64,000 nt of DNA from Diphasiastrum complanatum (GCA_029204225.1 CM055101.1:29747975-29811974); one strand, 5' to 3'. Shown: positions 32,522-46,097, counted from the first letter of the stretch. Numbers and translations: made by a program. The notes: a model not told the origin generated them from the letters alone.

Positions 32522-33546
32522 CCACTCTCTATATTAGTGGAAATGCACCCCACTACCAAGAGGATTGAAGGATGTTGCATCCAAGCTCTGCCCATTTGTT
32601 GTTTGTTGTGTACAGGTGCTTTGGAGAAGAGGATTGAGGCATTATTCAAGGAGGCTATGCTATTTTATGGATTGCAAGCTTTTTCGAGCTCAAACCCTCT
32701 CGGATTTCTATCTCTCTTTCAAATCACACACACACACACACACTCTCTCTCTCTCTCACCTTCTCCTGAAACCATGGTATGCTCTTGAAACTGTTACCCA
32801 TATGTAAGAATGGTTGATCAGTACCATTGCATGTCATACCATTGTCCATGCATGTCAGATCTAGAGCTTGCATGTCATGCCATCATTGGCCTATTGTCCA
32901 TGCATGTCAAATCTAGAGCTTGCATGTCGTACCATCTCAGGGCTATTTTCCATGCATGTCAGATCTTAAGCATGCATGTCAGATCTTAAGCTTGCATGTC
33001 AGATCTAAAGCTTGCATTTCACACCATGCATTTCCAAATGACCATGCATGTCGCTTCATGACAGTTGCATGTCAAGAATCTATGAACCCTCTTGATTGCA
33101 TGTCAAGAATCTAAGATCCATTTGGATTGCCTATCAAGATTTTAAGATCCAACATGATTGCATGTCGGAAAAATTAAGACTTAGGAAGAAATTTCTATGC
33201 TTTTGTTAAGGTAGATATGGAATTAAAATCAATGAATAAGAACTAAGTCTATGCTAAGTTGATTTTCCTACTTTGAGACCCCTATTGGAACCTATTGTAT
33301 ATGGAATTGGAATTGGCCAATTGGATATGCATAATGACAAGAAAAGAATCCTTGGGGCGGGGGGGGGTTTCCCATTTGACCCCTCAATGCTTCCACTATT
33401 GTGTGAATGAATCTATGTGATGCAATGTTTTCGAGTTTTGATTTAAAGTCTTATTTGATTTTCATTTAAGTTGATTCGAGACTAGCTTTATGTGAATGAT
33501 AAGCCAATAAATCTTTTGGCCTTTGAGAACTTAGCACAGGCTTCAC
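32522..33546 (+). repeat. LTR-like block G, copy 2
   Basis: Matches 17785-18641 from CCACTCTCTATA onward. It has an expanded minisatellite with twelve GCATGTC motifs (32824-33150) and a shorter CT tract. The G run is interrupted (33354-33367). Its 3' flank (AATCAATCTAGCAATGAAGA) is the same as in copy 1. Confidence 0.6.
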
Positions 33547-33907
33547 CCTCGAGTTCAAAAAATCAATCTAGCAATGAAGACACTACTCAAGTCAACAGGG
33601 TAAATAATAAACATGCATTTTCTCTTGTTCGTAAAGACTTTGTTACTATAACTTAAACATGACCTCAAATATTGTGCTAAAGTGACATGTACTTGATTTT
33701 TGTTTCTTGTAGAATAACTATTTTCAATTTAAAATATGGTGCACATGCGTCAATCATTTGTGAAAGTTTGGACGAAAAGATCAGGGTCAACTATCAAATT
33801 TGCAAGACATTGAGGTTTGTTAATTTTATATGATTGATTTTTATTATAATATTTGTTAATCTATGTACGTCATTTATTGAATTTGTTTAAGGTGCGTAGC
33901 CAATAAA

Positions 33908-34092
33908 TTGAATGAACAATTTGAGATGGATGAAGATGAGATTCTATTGCTCAAGGAGGCAAATACTCCTTTGTATCTAGGAGCATCCATTTCGAGACTA
34001 GCTACGTCAATTCTTATTCTAAACCTTCAAGCAACATACAAATGGAGTGACCGTAGTGTCACGTCATTATTTGGGTACTTAACGCATAACAT
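33908..34092 (+). pseudogene. CACTA transposase N-terminal exon, copy 2
   Basis: FEMDEDEILLLKEANTPLYL, GASISRLATSILILNLQATY, WSDRSVTSLFGYLTHN, then an abrupt change at 34092/34093 into module C sequence (ATTCTATATGTGATAGATTG). The TNP2 core present in copy 1 is absent. Confidence 0.72.
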
Positions 34093-34750
34093 TCTATATG
34101 TGATAGATTGTAGGTTGGTGTCTTTTAAGACCTGAGAAATTAACTGTGATCGTTTATTATTGCAGCTTAGTGAAGGAATCTTTGTAATTTGTGATCAGAA
34201 AAGCTTTGAGTAGATTTGTCTCACCGATTAAATTTGAAGGCTTTGTTTATAAGTATACACGTTAGAACAAAATGATTGCTGCTTCTTGTTTTATCTACAC
34301 TGCTTCATAATCGTTGATGAACTTTGTAAATACTTGCTTCGGCTATTAAGAACTTCTAATAAACGAGGTCAAAGCCTAATGATTGAGGAAAATCCTAATA
34401 GCCCATTTAGTTTTCCGAAAGTCATGGCTTTCTATAGCGGGATGGTTCTTCACCATTTCAGATTTCCATAGGCTATCTAAAAATTACCTATTGACCGTTA
34501 GGAATTTGCCTTATCAATTGCCGTTGAAAGTGTCGGTGATCATGATAGGCTTTATTTTTGACTCCATACTTAATGGAGCTTGAGCTGCAATTGTGGTATA
34601 GAATGACTTCCGTTAACATTTCTTTAGATTGGCAGTCTATGTGGGGGTCGTTTTATTATCCTTCAGGAGGAGCACAAGTTCCTTCCGGACTTTGAGTCCA
34701 TTGTACTTGGAAGTTGATTATCCTTATGTGGACTTAGTCTTTGTTGAAGG
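34093..34750 (+). repeat. Module C fragment
   Basis: Matches 37745-38320 and the reverse of 25360-25920. The last ~80 bases (34671-34750) are not matched elsewhere in the window. No gene. Confidence 0.65.
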
Positions 34751-36190
34751 TTTGTGAGCCCTATATTGGTTGACTTAGATGGAGGGAATCATGGGATTTC
34801 TGCCATTTAGGCACTTGACCACCCGTGCTGCATTCGAAGCCATTGTATATTTCATGATGAAATTCATTGGCTATGCACTCGGAGGTGTGTATGCATTTAT
34901 TTTAGAGTGAGGTATTGTGTAGGCGAGGTGTTGTGGCACTTGGGTAGCAAAGAATACGACCTAGTGAATTCTGAATTCCTTAGCCACCTACGCACTGACT
35001 CTGATACCTTGAGACCTGTAAGTGCCCAACATGATCCAAGTTGTCCCAAAGATGATAACCTGGAGATTCAAAAAGAGCATGTTTGTGACTATTAATCATA
35101 GTCCTATTGTGATTCAAAATCCAATTCTTGGAGTTGATGAAACCCTAGCAGGAATTGGTAGTGTGTTGAACTATGACCATGAAAATCCTAATGCTCATGA
35201 GGTGAGTGTTGGCACCGATATTGATATGGTGGACAGTTCTACCCAAAGTTCTAAAATGGATGATCAATAGTTTGTTGAAGATGTGTCAGACTTGGGCCAC
35301 CAATCTCTTGATGAACACCTCGATCATGCTGAAAGTGCTTCCAACCTTGATGAGTTGGAGTACGATGGTGGAAAATCAAAAGTTCAACCTAATCAGAACA
35401 TTGTGCAACCTGTGTTGGATGCTGGCGACTCCCTCTGTGTTAGACCAAAGCATGTTTACCTATTGAAGATTGATCATTATGATGGAGAGAGAGGTGATAA
35501 ATCTGATATTTTCATACGAAAATTCATGAACTTCTCTTTCCTAGATGGTTTTTCACAGCCAAATGAATGGAAGCTCTTGTTTCCATTATACTTGACATCA
35601 TGCTAGAAATTGGTATGACAATATTGAAATTTTTTAAAATCATAATCTAGACTCGTGGGACAAACTAGCAAAGTCATTCTTGGATGAATTCTCAACCACG
35701 ATGAATGTAGTTGAATAACCATGAGGCAGGATGACAATGAGTCTGTGAATAGATATGCTAATAGAGATAGTTGTTTGTCCAGAAGCACATAACCCTGTAT
35801 AAAATGCCGATTGAACTGATATTAGATTGCTTCATAAGTGGATTGCAAACAGAGATGCAAGTCCATGTGAGACAGAAGCATCCGACTAGTATGGATCATG
35901 CAATTGGATATGCATCCCAATACAAAAATGCTCTGATTGACACTCGTATATCCACATTCTATACTAGCCACAATCAATCTAGAAACGATCAGTTCCTAGT
36001 TGAGTCAAGCTTGGGACCAAAAGTAGAATCCGGAGTGGATTATTTCCATTATCAGAGATATCAGACCCATAGTGTGAAACCTGAAGACTCTAGGTTGGAA
36101 GCATTGAACATTAACTCCCTAGCTAAAGATGCTTGGGAATGAAAGCCAAGAGCGAAACAAAAGTCTTGACCTAGGAGTCCATCCTGCCTC
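34751..36190 (+). pseudogene. Ty3/gypsy-type gag relic, copy 2
   Basis: Parallel to 20941-22400. The frame 35283-35606 reads from the acidic part (ELGHQS-like, DHAESASNLDELEYDGGKSK) straight into KFMNFSFLDGFSQPNEWKLL and FPLYLT, so it preserves the link that is frameshifted in copy 1. A later frame (35771-36142) has MPIELILDCFISGLQTEMQV and HVRQKHPTSMDHAIG. A small deletion interrupts the NESV region near 35715. The tail after 36145 has no similarity to copia, unlike copy 1. Confidence 0.65.
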
Positions 36191-36375
36191 TAAGGTCGGA
36201 AAAATTTGACCAACCATAAATCTGACCAATAGTATAACTGACTACTTTACTCAGCCGATAATTCCACAATGTGAGGTAACCAACATTCATGTTGGTTTTG
36301 CAAATTTATCACCTGGTGCTTTTTGAACACGTGTTGACATGTGAAAACTTGAAACCCTGTGATGATTTATCCTAT

Positions 36376-36408
36376 GGCTCCATAGCCCAATGGATAGGGC
36401 ACTGGACC
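36376..36408 (+). other. tRNA-Arg-like 5' half
   Basis: GGCTCCATAGCCCAATGG then ATAGGGCACTGG: A-box TAGCCCAATGG fits the Pol III consensus. No B box follows. One base differs from the inverted copy at 27219-27251 near the 5' end. Confidence 0.4.
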
Positions 36409-36502
36409 TTTTAATGATAATTGAAAATGAACTAAGCTACTAATTGTGATCTGATTGTGTTACAGTATTATCAAGCCTTGTATGCAAGACCTGAGATGAT
36501 GT

Positions 36503-36840
36503 TCTTCATGAAGATCTGATGCTAATTGGAACCCTTTTGGGTCGGCCTAGGATGTTATTGGCTAGTCCAGGGGGGTAATCTATTTCTGTTCTTCATGAAG
36601 ATCTGGTGCTGATTGGAACCCTTTTGGGTCGGCCTAGAATGCTATTGGCCGGTCCAGGGGGGTAATCTGTTGCTCTTCTTCATGAAGATCTAATGCTGAT
36701 TGGAACCCTTTTGGGTCGGCCTAGGATGCTATTGGCCGGTTCAGGGGGGTAATTTGTTGTTGCTTATCTTGAAGACATGTTGTTGTATAGCTTTTGGATC
36801 AGCCTAGGATGCTATTGGCCGGTCCATTGGTCTTGTTGTA
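36503..36840 (+). repeat. 88-base minisatellite, about 4 units
   Basis: Units start CTTCATGAAGATCT at 36503, 36591 and 36678 (spacing 88 and 87); a fourth, diverged unit begins near 36766. The core is TTTTGGGTCGGCCTAGGATG and GCTATTGGCCGGTCCAGG. Confidence 0.88.
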
Positions 36841-38600
36841 ACCTGAGATGCTGAGTCCAAAGAATGGGGACCATTCTTTACCCGTGAAGGTCGGCACTGT
36901 TTGCGGGGAAAAAGACCTCTTTTTCAAGTTATTTTCGATGAAAAATCGTCGCCACGCGCTATTACACTGATGCAAAATTGTTAAAAAACGATGCGTAAAT
37001 GGCCCATTATGGCCGGTTGCACTTTTATTGAAACTCTGTTTATTTATTAATTTACACTGGACTTAAATTTATCTAAAAAAGCCTATGCCTCTAGTTCCCG
37101 GGTCTGTCGGGGCTAGGAGGTGCCAGTTCGTCTTAAAAACTAGTTAACTGGCAGTTTTATTCACCGTAGGCCACTTCAGTAATTCAAAACCAAACTTGGG
37201 GCTCTTCCCTTTAGTTTGGGCCCAACTACAAAAAGCCCCTATTGGTGCCCATTCATGAAGAGGTGCACCTTTTTGGGCCTCAACCCTCTCTAGCATTAGA
37301 AGGGGCCAGCCTCTACGTAGCACATTTTGATTGTCATCTTCTTGGAGAGAGAGAAAAAGAAAGAGAGAGTTTGTGCAAGAAGGAGTGTGTGGAGAAGAGG
37401 AGGAAAGGAGAAGAGGTTCTAGCCTGGTGCCTTCCACTCTCACCCATTTCCATTTTCCTGTCTGATTCATTCACTGCTACTGATCATTAGCATTGTGTTA
37501 CCACTTTTGTGGATCTGTAAATTGTTATTTCTAACTTTGTTATTGCAAGTTTTGAATCGTGGGAACTGCATCTTGTATTCCCTTTTACTGCCCCTAACAC
37601 GTGGTTCCAGACTGTGAGCATTTGAAGGCTTCTAATACATTTGCTTGCAGGCTTTGGAAGTGTTGAAGACCCTGCTATTTTGTTGGCAAGAATTTGAGAG
37701 TAGAAGATTAATCCATTGTTTCAAAAAAAGTCTGAATTGTTTTCTTGCAATTCTATATGTGATAGATTGCAGGTTTGTGTCTTTAAGACCTGAGAAATTA
37801 ACTGTGATCATTTATTATTACAGCTTAGTGAAGGAATCCCTGTAATTTGTGATTAGAAAAGCTTTGAGCAGATATGTCTCACCGATTAAAATTGAAGGCT
37901 TTGTTTATAAGTATACACGTTAGAATGAAATGATTGGTGCTTCTTGTTTTATCTACACTGATTTCTAATCGTTGGTGAACTTTGTAAATACTTGCTTCGG
38001 CTATTAAGAACTTCTAATAAATGAGGTCAAAGCCTACTGATTGAGGGAAATCGTAATAGCCCATTTAGCTTTTCGAAAGTCATGGCTTTCTATAGTGGAA
38101 TGGTTCTTGACCATTTCAGAGTTCCATAGGCTATCTAAAAATTACCTATTGACCGTGAGAAATTTGCCTTATCGATTGCCATTGAAAGTGTCGGTGATCA
38201 TGACAGGCCTTATTTTCGACTCCATACCCAATGGAGCTTGAGCTGTAATTGTGGTATAGAATGACCTCCGTTAACATTTCCCTAAATTAACAGTCTATGT
38301 GGGGGTCATTTTATTATCCTTCAATATGATTGTGGTATAATGGCCATCTTTAAACAAGAGAGTCGTTCTAGTGCGAGGCACATAAATGTCATTTTGAACA
38401 ATCTAGACTATGCCGACACATTGCAATATATTTATGAAGTCGATTAGGAGACAAACGTCAAATACTTTATTTTTGATGTAAATGGTTTAAGGTCATCTAT
38501 CGCGGAAGCAATGCCCTGAATAGAAATGATAATGTAGGCCTCAAAGTGAATCAAATTCAAGCTTAGACCTCAAAGATAGCATGAAATTTGTGACATCTGA

Positions 38601-38850
38601 ATTTCTAAAACTTGACGGTTCTTAAGGTTGATTACCGGATGTGCAATCTTGATTTCAATCACTCAATGGGATATGTCAAGCATCAAAATCAAATTTTCTT
38701 GGGTAATATGCATATAGTTGGACTAGTTTGAATGTTGCAAACTTGGAATTCCTAGGATTCAATCTAGGAATATTCAATGATAAGGGCCAAAATCAAACTA
38801 TCTTGAGTGATAGAAAAAAAAAATGGAGCCATTTGTAGTGATATACTATC
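38601..38850 (-). repeat. GATAG array fragment (inverted)
   Basis: Reverse of 24870-25085 and 50060-50270; includes CAAACTATCTTGAGTGATAG at 38794-38813. Confidence 0.65.
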
Positions 38851-39170
38851 TTGATGATATCTTGCAATCTTGTGTGTAGAATGCTCATACTTTGTTATAT
38901 TCGGATCCACATGTGTGAAAATAAATAACTTGTTGTTTTTGTATGGACAACAACTTCATATTCTCATAAGTTCGATGTTTGATGAATTTCTTATTGAGTT
39001 TGCATCTCTTTCATTAAGTAGATGTTGATTTTCTACATTGCAAATGGTGTAAATTGTGTTGTCTTTCAAACCAAAGATCAATGGATGATTTTGAATCGTA
39101 ATGATTGACAAAATATTCACATAAACTACCTATCACCGTACATGTGGATCCTTTTCTCTCTCTCTCCCTC
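38851..39170 (+). repeat. LTR fragment, second copia family
   Basis: Matches 53066-53371 (TATCTTGATGATATCTTGCA, CGGATCCACATGTG) and the reverse of 15060-15360. It starts in the middle of that LTR and ends at a degenerate CT stretch. Confidence 0.65.
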
Positions 39171-39378
39171 CCCCATGATACTACTACCAGTGCCGCTTCT
39201 CTAGAATAGGGGAGATCGTAGGAGGAGCTGCATTAGTGTATGTTGTTTTGGAAGTTGCAACGATGTAGCTGTGCTTGATGTGATCTCCAGAAAAAAAAGG
39301 AGAGCCTAGAAAAAGAGATAGCTTAAGAGAGATAAGTAGAGAAAAAGATAAAGCCTGAAAGAAAGCTTAAAAAATGTT

Positions 39379-39425
<47 letters not shown>

Positions 39426-40540
39426 TATCTTAATCATTAACACAATGAAAGCACATAGTGAGCAAAAACAATGAAAACTATTAGTGAGCAAAAAAAAAGT
39501 GAGGAAATATGTTTAAAAATGCTCAATTTATAGCTTTTTGGGATTTCAAGTTTGTGTGGATTTGCCATGGCATTTTGTTCACGCGTGCCAAAAATGGAAA
39601 TTTTTTTTGGTATGGTCCTGCCCCTCACGGCTTGTAAGGTGTCAAAATGCAATTTTTTTTGTGCCCACGGCCTACAAGGCGTTGAAACTTGAGTGGAAAG
39701 AAAAAATGTAAATGATTGTGTCCAAAAAAAAAATCATTATTTCAGTTGATTTAAAAGGGGTGAGATTTTATTTGCAAACCCAGATAAATTAAATGTCTTG
39801 TCTCACTCGTTTAAGGACAAGTAAAACTGAGACAACACATTCAATTTGTTTATTTTAATGGACAACTATTAAAATGACAAGACATTACATTTAAATAATT
39901 AAAAAAAAAAATCTTAGAAATAATGAAAGATTAAAGTATAGTTTGACAGGTTTCAAGTTTTCTAATTTTTTTGAGGATAGTGGTATGTAAGGGAACTATC
40001 AGGGATTGCAAACATGTGCCATATGTGGCAAGCTTCAGGCACTTTTGTGCTCGCGATGACAATTTCAACCCGTGGCATTTAATCGGTCTTGAAACACATA
40101 CACATAAGACTAGCATTCCTTATATTGATACCCAACTAGTACTGGATTTTTTAAAGGAGATAACCTGGCTGGTATAAAAAAAATTCGTTGTTTGTCCCAC
40201 ATTGGTTTGTACAAGATATGTCCTCAGGCAAACCTCAATGTATTTAAAGAATCAAACAATTTTGAAATTACTATTTTGTATGCTACTTTTCATATCTCCA
40301 AATCCAAAAAATAATTTTGGGACATGCTTGTGACCTCAAAATAAACATCCCAATATCAAGGTAGTCTAAAATCACTATTTTGTCAATAAATCACTTTTAG
40401 AACATACTACAAACCTTGGCATAACCCTCCCAAATCTAAAAGTTTTCAATGGGCTAATATTGAAGGTAGTTTCGACGTGTCCTTTTTCGTAACTTTTCGG
40501 TGAATGAAGGTGGAGGAAATGATGCGAGGTAGGAGCACAT
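39171..40540 (+). other. Unassigned single-copy-looking stretch
   Basis: Not matched elsewhere in the window. It holds a GT/GA microsatellite (39378-39425), several A runs and a 68-codon frame (39971-40177; GTIRDCKHVPYVASFRHFC) of unknown meaning. No domain is recognised. It is the most likely place for host or unrelated insertion DNA. Confidence 0.4.
40194..40250 (+). promoter_or_regulatory. snRNA-promoter-like USE plus TATA
   Basis: GTCCCACATTG (40194-40204) is one base from the plant upstream sequence element RTCCCACATCG. A TATTTAAAG begins at 40241, 36 bases after it. No snRNA sequence is recognised downstream, so this may be chance or a decayed promoter. Confidence 0.2.
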
Positions 40541-41230
40541 GTCTGCCCTCTGTGAAAAAATATAGATCCAAAACACATTAGTGGATCAATAGGATCTTGG
40601 GCCAATTTGGTTGCACATCTAGAAATATCTAGAAGATAGAAATCACTACTCTATGCATGCTAGAACTTGGAAATGCACAAATATTTGATCATAAACACTT
40701 AGATATGACTTAGTACTTTCTATGTTTGCACAACAATAGTAAAGTACAATACTGTACATCACACGTCTGAAAACTAGATCGACCATAAAATGAACATTAT
40801 ACACATAGAAACTCAAGATATCAAGCGAGAAACACATGAGATGGACATATAATCAAAAGAGGAAAGTTCTCCATAAAAAATGAGAAAGATGATTTTTCCA
40901 CATTCTTATAGCTATTTATAGCATCCATAGTGTCAATTGGCCACTTGGCCACTTGCCCTAAACTTGCCCTAAAATAGCAACTTCTAGGTACTTCACTAAA
41001 ACCCTAGAAATAAGTGACTAGTTTCAATGTGTCTCAACTACCCAATAGTAGTAGCTCTAAATCTGAACTTATCCACTTATATACTTGTTAAAAATAGTAA
41101 GGACACTATTTTTAGGCCTTATTGCCTCCAAAAATGCCAATAAACCAACAAAACTAGTTCACAATTTTTCACACACTGTCTATTCCTTTTGCTCTTCCTT
41201 CTTGGTTGCTTTCCTCTTAGTGATCTCATC
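40541..41230 (-). repeat. Module E, copy 1
   Basis: Matches 51070-51765. The stretch near 41130-41175, on the minus strand, is a diverged relative of the region just after RNase H in the second copia family (GTGTGA.AAATTGT.AACTAGTTT), so E may be the 3' end and LTR of a related copia element in reverse. No coding sequence survives. Confidence 0.55.
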
Positions 41231-42328
<1,098 letters not shown>

Positions 42329-43027
42329 TGTTGGGGTTGATAGCAAGAAATGATTTCTTGCCTGTTGAGCTTTTAATTTTCGTGCACTTGTCTGTACTGT
42401 CCTTGCCACAGTTCTGAATTCATGTGCTTCCCTTCAATTAGTTGAATTTCCTTACCTCTTGCAACGTCTCTTATATTCTCTCATGTACAAAATAGAGGGA
42501 TAGTTGCGACCTTGCTTCATGCTTGGCTCACCCTTTGTCTTTATGCCAGGTATGTATACTGGATGCATAGGTGGATCAAGTATCAGAGTCGATCAGAAGA
42601 GGTTGAAGATAATAGACAACTATGGAGATGGCGTCTGGAGAGTGAATGTCACAAACTATTGACATTGTAATGCAATAGGAATCTATGTGCAATAAGATAG
42701 AATCAAGAATAAACGATCAGTGCGTGAAGCTTTTTGAAATTAGTGCATTCAAATGTGCGTGCTTCATACATTTTGTACTCTGATGATGTATTCAGATCAA
42801 TTTTGTTTCGATCAAGAATACAATTTTGTCTCACACTACAGTTTGTTCTTGCATTGATGCACTCATGAAATCTCTCTTCAATCTAAGTTATCTCACACAA
42901 TACTGATCCAACTATAGCTTGCATTATCACATTCCGCTGCCAGTAACTCAGAGTATTCATCTCTAAGAAAATCAATCCAGAGCTTTTTCTCTAGACATCC
43001 GATCATCAACTATCAATTCTTTCAACA
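42329..43027 (+). repeat. Family A repeat (block Q)
   Basis: 699 bp, TGTTGGGG...TCAACA. Matches 56026-56727 and the reverse of 11767-12468. Confidence 0.55.
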
Positions 43028-44285
43028 GTCCCTACTATCTTAACTAAGCTAAAAAATGAGCTTACTATGGCCAAGTAGCATGAAGACATAGCAACAAAAT
43101 AGCTACCACACCAAGCCATGTAGTCACATTAATAAGCAACATTACAAGTCATTGTTGGAAAGGATGTAGAGTATATACCCTTATTGCAAACACAGATACA
43201 GAAAACCCAATCTTAAGAATTCGCACATGACCAAGCAATTTCAAGATGTGACAAAATGAGATCATTTTTTTACAAGATATCCACCCCTAGCTACCAACAT
43301 GTAACCTCACATCTTCTTATTGGGGCAACAAGTTACAAGCAAAAATTTGTAGGCTTCTAACAAATGTTCAAGCATCATAAGGCACTTGCCACACCAGAGT
43401 TGCATGAAGCCAAGTCTAACTTACAGCAATAGCAGCAATAGGTAGATCCACAGCAAGTTGAGCCAGTGGTAGTACCTGTTCCACTCATCTATCAACTACC
43501 TAACCCAAACAATCAAAGTGGAGGGTTTCATAGAGGCTGACATCTTGCAAGAACGGCCAACATAGCCAAATGACCTGTTTGAAACCTCTGGTCATACAAA
43601 TCAGCCTCACCAGCCTTTCTCGGAAGCTCATATCAATATGAACACTCCTACAAATAATCAAGAGGGGCATAACATTGAGATTTCAAACCTCGCAAATAAA
43701 GGACAACTGGATATGTGATACCTACCAATCCTCGACAATCAATCCAAATGGCGTTGATCTATGTTCGAGAAGAATATTTTAACCTTATATAGGTATTTGG
43801 AGCGTACATGGCCTGTCAAGGTGGATTTAAATGCCAAGGTGAAGAATTCCAAGGTAAGCAACACTCTTGATTCCAACAACATGTATTGTTGAGGAACACT
43901 CGCAAACTAGAGAGTACTAATATGAAACATCTTAAGGAGATATAATTTAAAGTGAGTTGTATAAGTGTAAAGCTAACCATCACTCTTGATTCCAAAAAAC
44001 CGTAAAGTGAAGCATCACTACTGCTAACTAGAGAGTACCAATATAAAACATAGTTTAATTTGAAGGAAATATGATTTAATTTAAAGTGAGCTGAAAAAAT
44101 GTGAAAAAATAACTTGATAATATGCTTAGACTCTTAATACACAGTCAATAAGTATTCCACAATGTGAAAATTGTATTGACTTGACACTTAACTCATCGCA
44201 AAAACGATATCTCATGAATTTATTTAAGACAAGTATAGAGGATATAATCAAAAGTAGAGAAAATGGCAACGCTTCAAATCAATCA
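43028..44285 (+). other. No gene; shared AT-rich DNA of block Q
   Basis: Matches 56728-57984 and the reverse of 10511-11766. The site corresponding to the MITE insertion is uninterrupted here (about 43925-43945). Confidence 0.6.
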
Positions 44286-44319
44286 AGAGACCTGGGCTCG
44301 AATCCCAGCAGCCACACCA
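44286..44319 (+). other. tRNA-His 3'-half relic with CCA (copy 3)
   Basis: AGAGACCTGGGCTCGAATCC then CAGCAGCCACACCA: identical over 34 bases to the complement of 10477-10510. Upstream sequence lacks a GTGGCTG acceptor strand, so this is not a tRNA gene. Confidence 0.68.
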
Positions 44320-44770
44320 TATTGGATTAATTTCAAAAAAAATCAAATGATCCGAGAGAACAACCACAAGAAACTTTTGTTCATTTCCTACATAGGAAAA
44401 ACGTGAAATTCCCTAGTTTGACATGTTTTTTTCGGGTTAAGAAATGCATTTGGATGCCTTATAAGCCTCTTCTAACTAGGAAAATTTATTTCCTAGTTAT
44501 AAAATGTATGTGGATCAATTTCATCAAGGAAATTTTTAATTCCCTAGATACATTGCTACCATTTGTAACTAGAAAAAGTTTCCTTACATACATTGATACC
44601 ATTTATAACTTGGAAAAAGTTTTTCTTGCTAAAAAATGTTCATGGATAAATTTTATTAGGAAAACTTTTCAAACAAAGTCGATTTTCCAACTATTTTTAT
44701 TAGAAGAGTTTGAAGCCAATTTGTTTTTCTTTTTTTTGAGGAAAATTTTGGGTCACGATTTGCTATTTTA
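44320..44770 (+). repeat. Module D (block Q)
   Basis: Reverse of 10031-10476. It continues without a break into the copia LTR at TTTTTACTCACG. The 148-codon frame at 44403-44849 crosses the joint and has no coding support. Confidence 0.65.
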
Positions 44771-45913
44771 TTTTTACTCACGTTGTCGCACAATCTGCAC
44801 ATTTACATGTAAAATAAGACAGACGAATAAAACACGACTGTCTGCATAAATACAAGTAAATTCTCATAGACGAAGAAAAGGCGAAAAATCGTGACACTGT
44901 GTTTTTACATGCGTTTTGTGACAGGCGAAAAAGGCAACATTGCCTTACAAAATGCCAATGGTGCCCTAGGAAGTGAAGGCACCCTGTAAATCAAATCCTA
45001 AGGCATTTCGTTAGAGTGACTCATTTTTCGCATCTTCACCAGCATTCATTTCAACAAAAACTAATGTCACAGCCTTCTCATGCGCATCCCATGTAACTAT
45101 GCAATCAGAACTGACAACGACAGCAGCCACCCACGATCTCCTATAGACAGCACATCCACTTTGTACTTTCTTTATCTGCACACCTATAAAAAGATGTATA
45201 AATATGTTGGGTACCACCTGCGTATCTATAGAGTTTGTGTATAATATTAGCATCAGAAGCTTATCAGAGATAGACAAAGTAGATGCCTTGTGCATTGATT
45301 CTTTATTTGTCAGTAATAGATTCATTCCTTTACAGATCGAATTAGCTTTGTAGAGCACACGGTTTCGTCCGCTATTGTCTTGTGCTCTACCGCATTATTG
45401 ACATGTATATTTTGCTATACTTAATCTGATAAGAGCTCTTTTGTCCTATGTTGAGATAAGTGTCATATTGTTATGCTTATTTTCATTCTGTCTGACTTTC
45501 TTGTTGGTGTTCGGAGCGAGTAATTATTAGTCTAGTTATTGATGACTAATATTTAGTCTTGCCTTTCGTGAATCATTCACGACTGATTATCAGTCGAGCT
45601 CTGCCTAGCTCTTTTGCGAATCATTCTCGACTAATAATTTGTCTAGTTACTCATGAAAAATTATTCTTCTGATGTTTTGTTAATGCTTGGCTACGTAATC
45701 AGAACGACCGCGATTTCTATCACTAACATTCTGTTCATTTCTGACAGGCGTAGTCATTCTTAGGGAAGATGTAATATAGCTCATTTCGCTGCGCACGAAC
45801 ACATTCCATTCGAGCTTGTTTCTCATTCGAGCTTTTGAGTTCACTTCTTTTCGTGTTCGTTTTCTTTTCGAGCTATTTTCGTCTCTCATACTCACACACC
45901 TCTTCTTCAAACA
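44771..45913 (+). repeat. Copia 5' LTR (element 3), start missing
   Basis: Fused to module D at its base ~62, as at 7620 and 10030. Ends TCAAACA before the primer site. TATA-like ATGTATAAATATG near 45195-45207. Confidence 0.87.
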
Positions 45914-45925
45914 TGGTATCAGAGC
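45914..45925 (+). other. Primer binding site (element 3)
   Basis: TGGTATCAGAGC, the standard initiator-Met tRNA site of plant copia elements, immediately after the LTR end. Confidence 0.92.
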
Positions 45926-46097
45926 AATTTTCGTAGCCTGATAAGCTTCCACATTACAAGACTCTACTAGCCGATAGAGTAATTGGCTTCTTGTTCTGTA
46001 ATTTTGTACCAGATTTTCATACTTAAGTCATTGATAGTTTTTCCTATCACCTAGACTAATCTTCCACATCCATTCCCAAGGGAAAGCCAGTCCCATC

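Larger units (their letters stand above)
36285..38600 (+). repeat. Module C, forward arm
   Basis: Inverted relative to 25086-27360. Contains the tRNA-Arg-like piece, the minisatellite, the GC-rich part (36890-37310), a GA-rich stretch (37345-37415) and AT-rich sequence. TTTGCTTGCAGGCTTTGG at 37640-37657 looks like an intron acceptor, but no exon product is recognised. Confidence 0.7.

Noticed and set aside
44286-44319. Functional tRNA-His gene
   Set aside because: The 5' half, D arm and anticodon arm are absent, and CCA is encoded.
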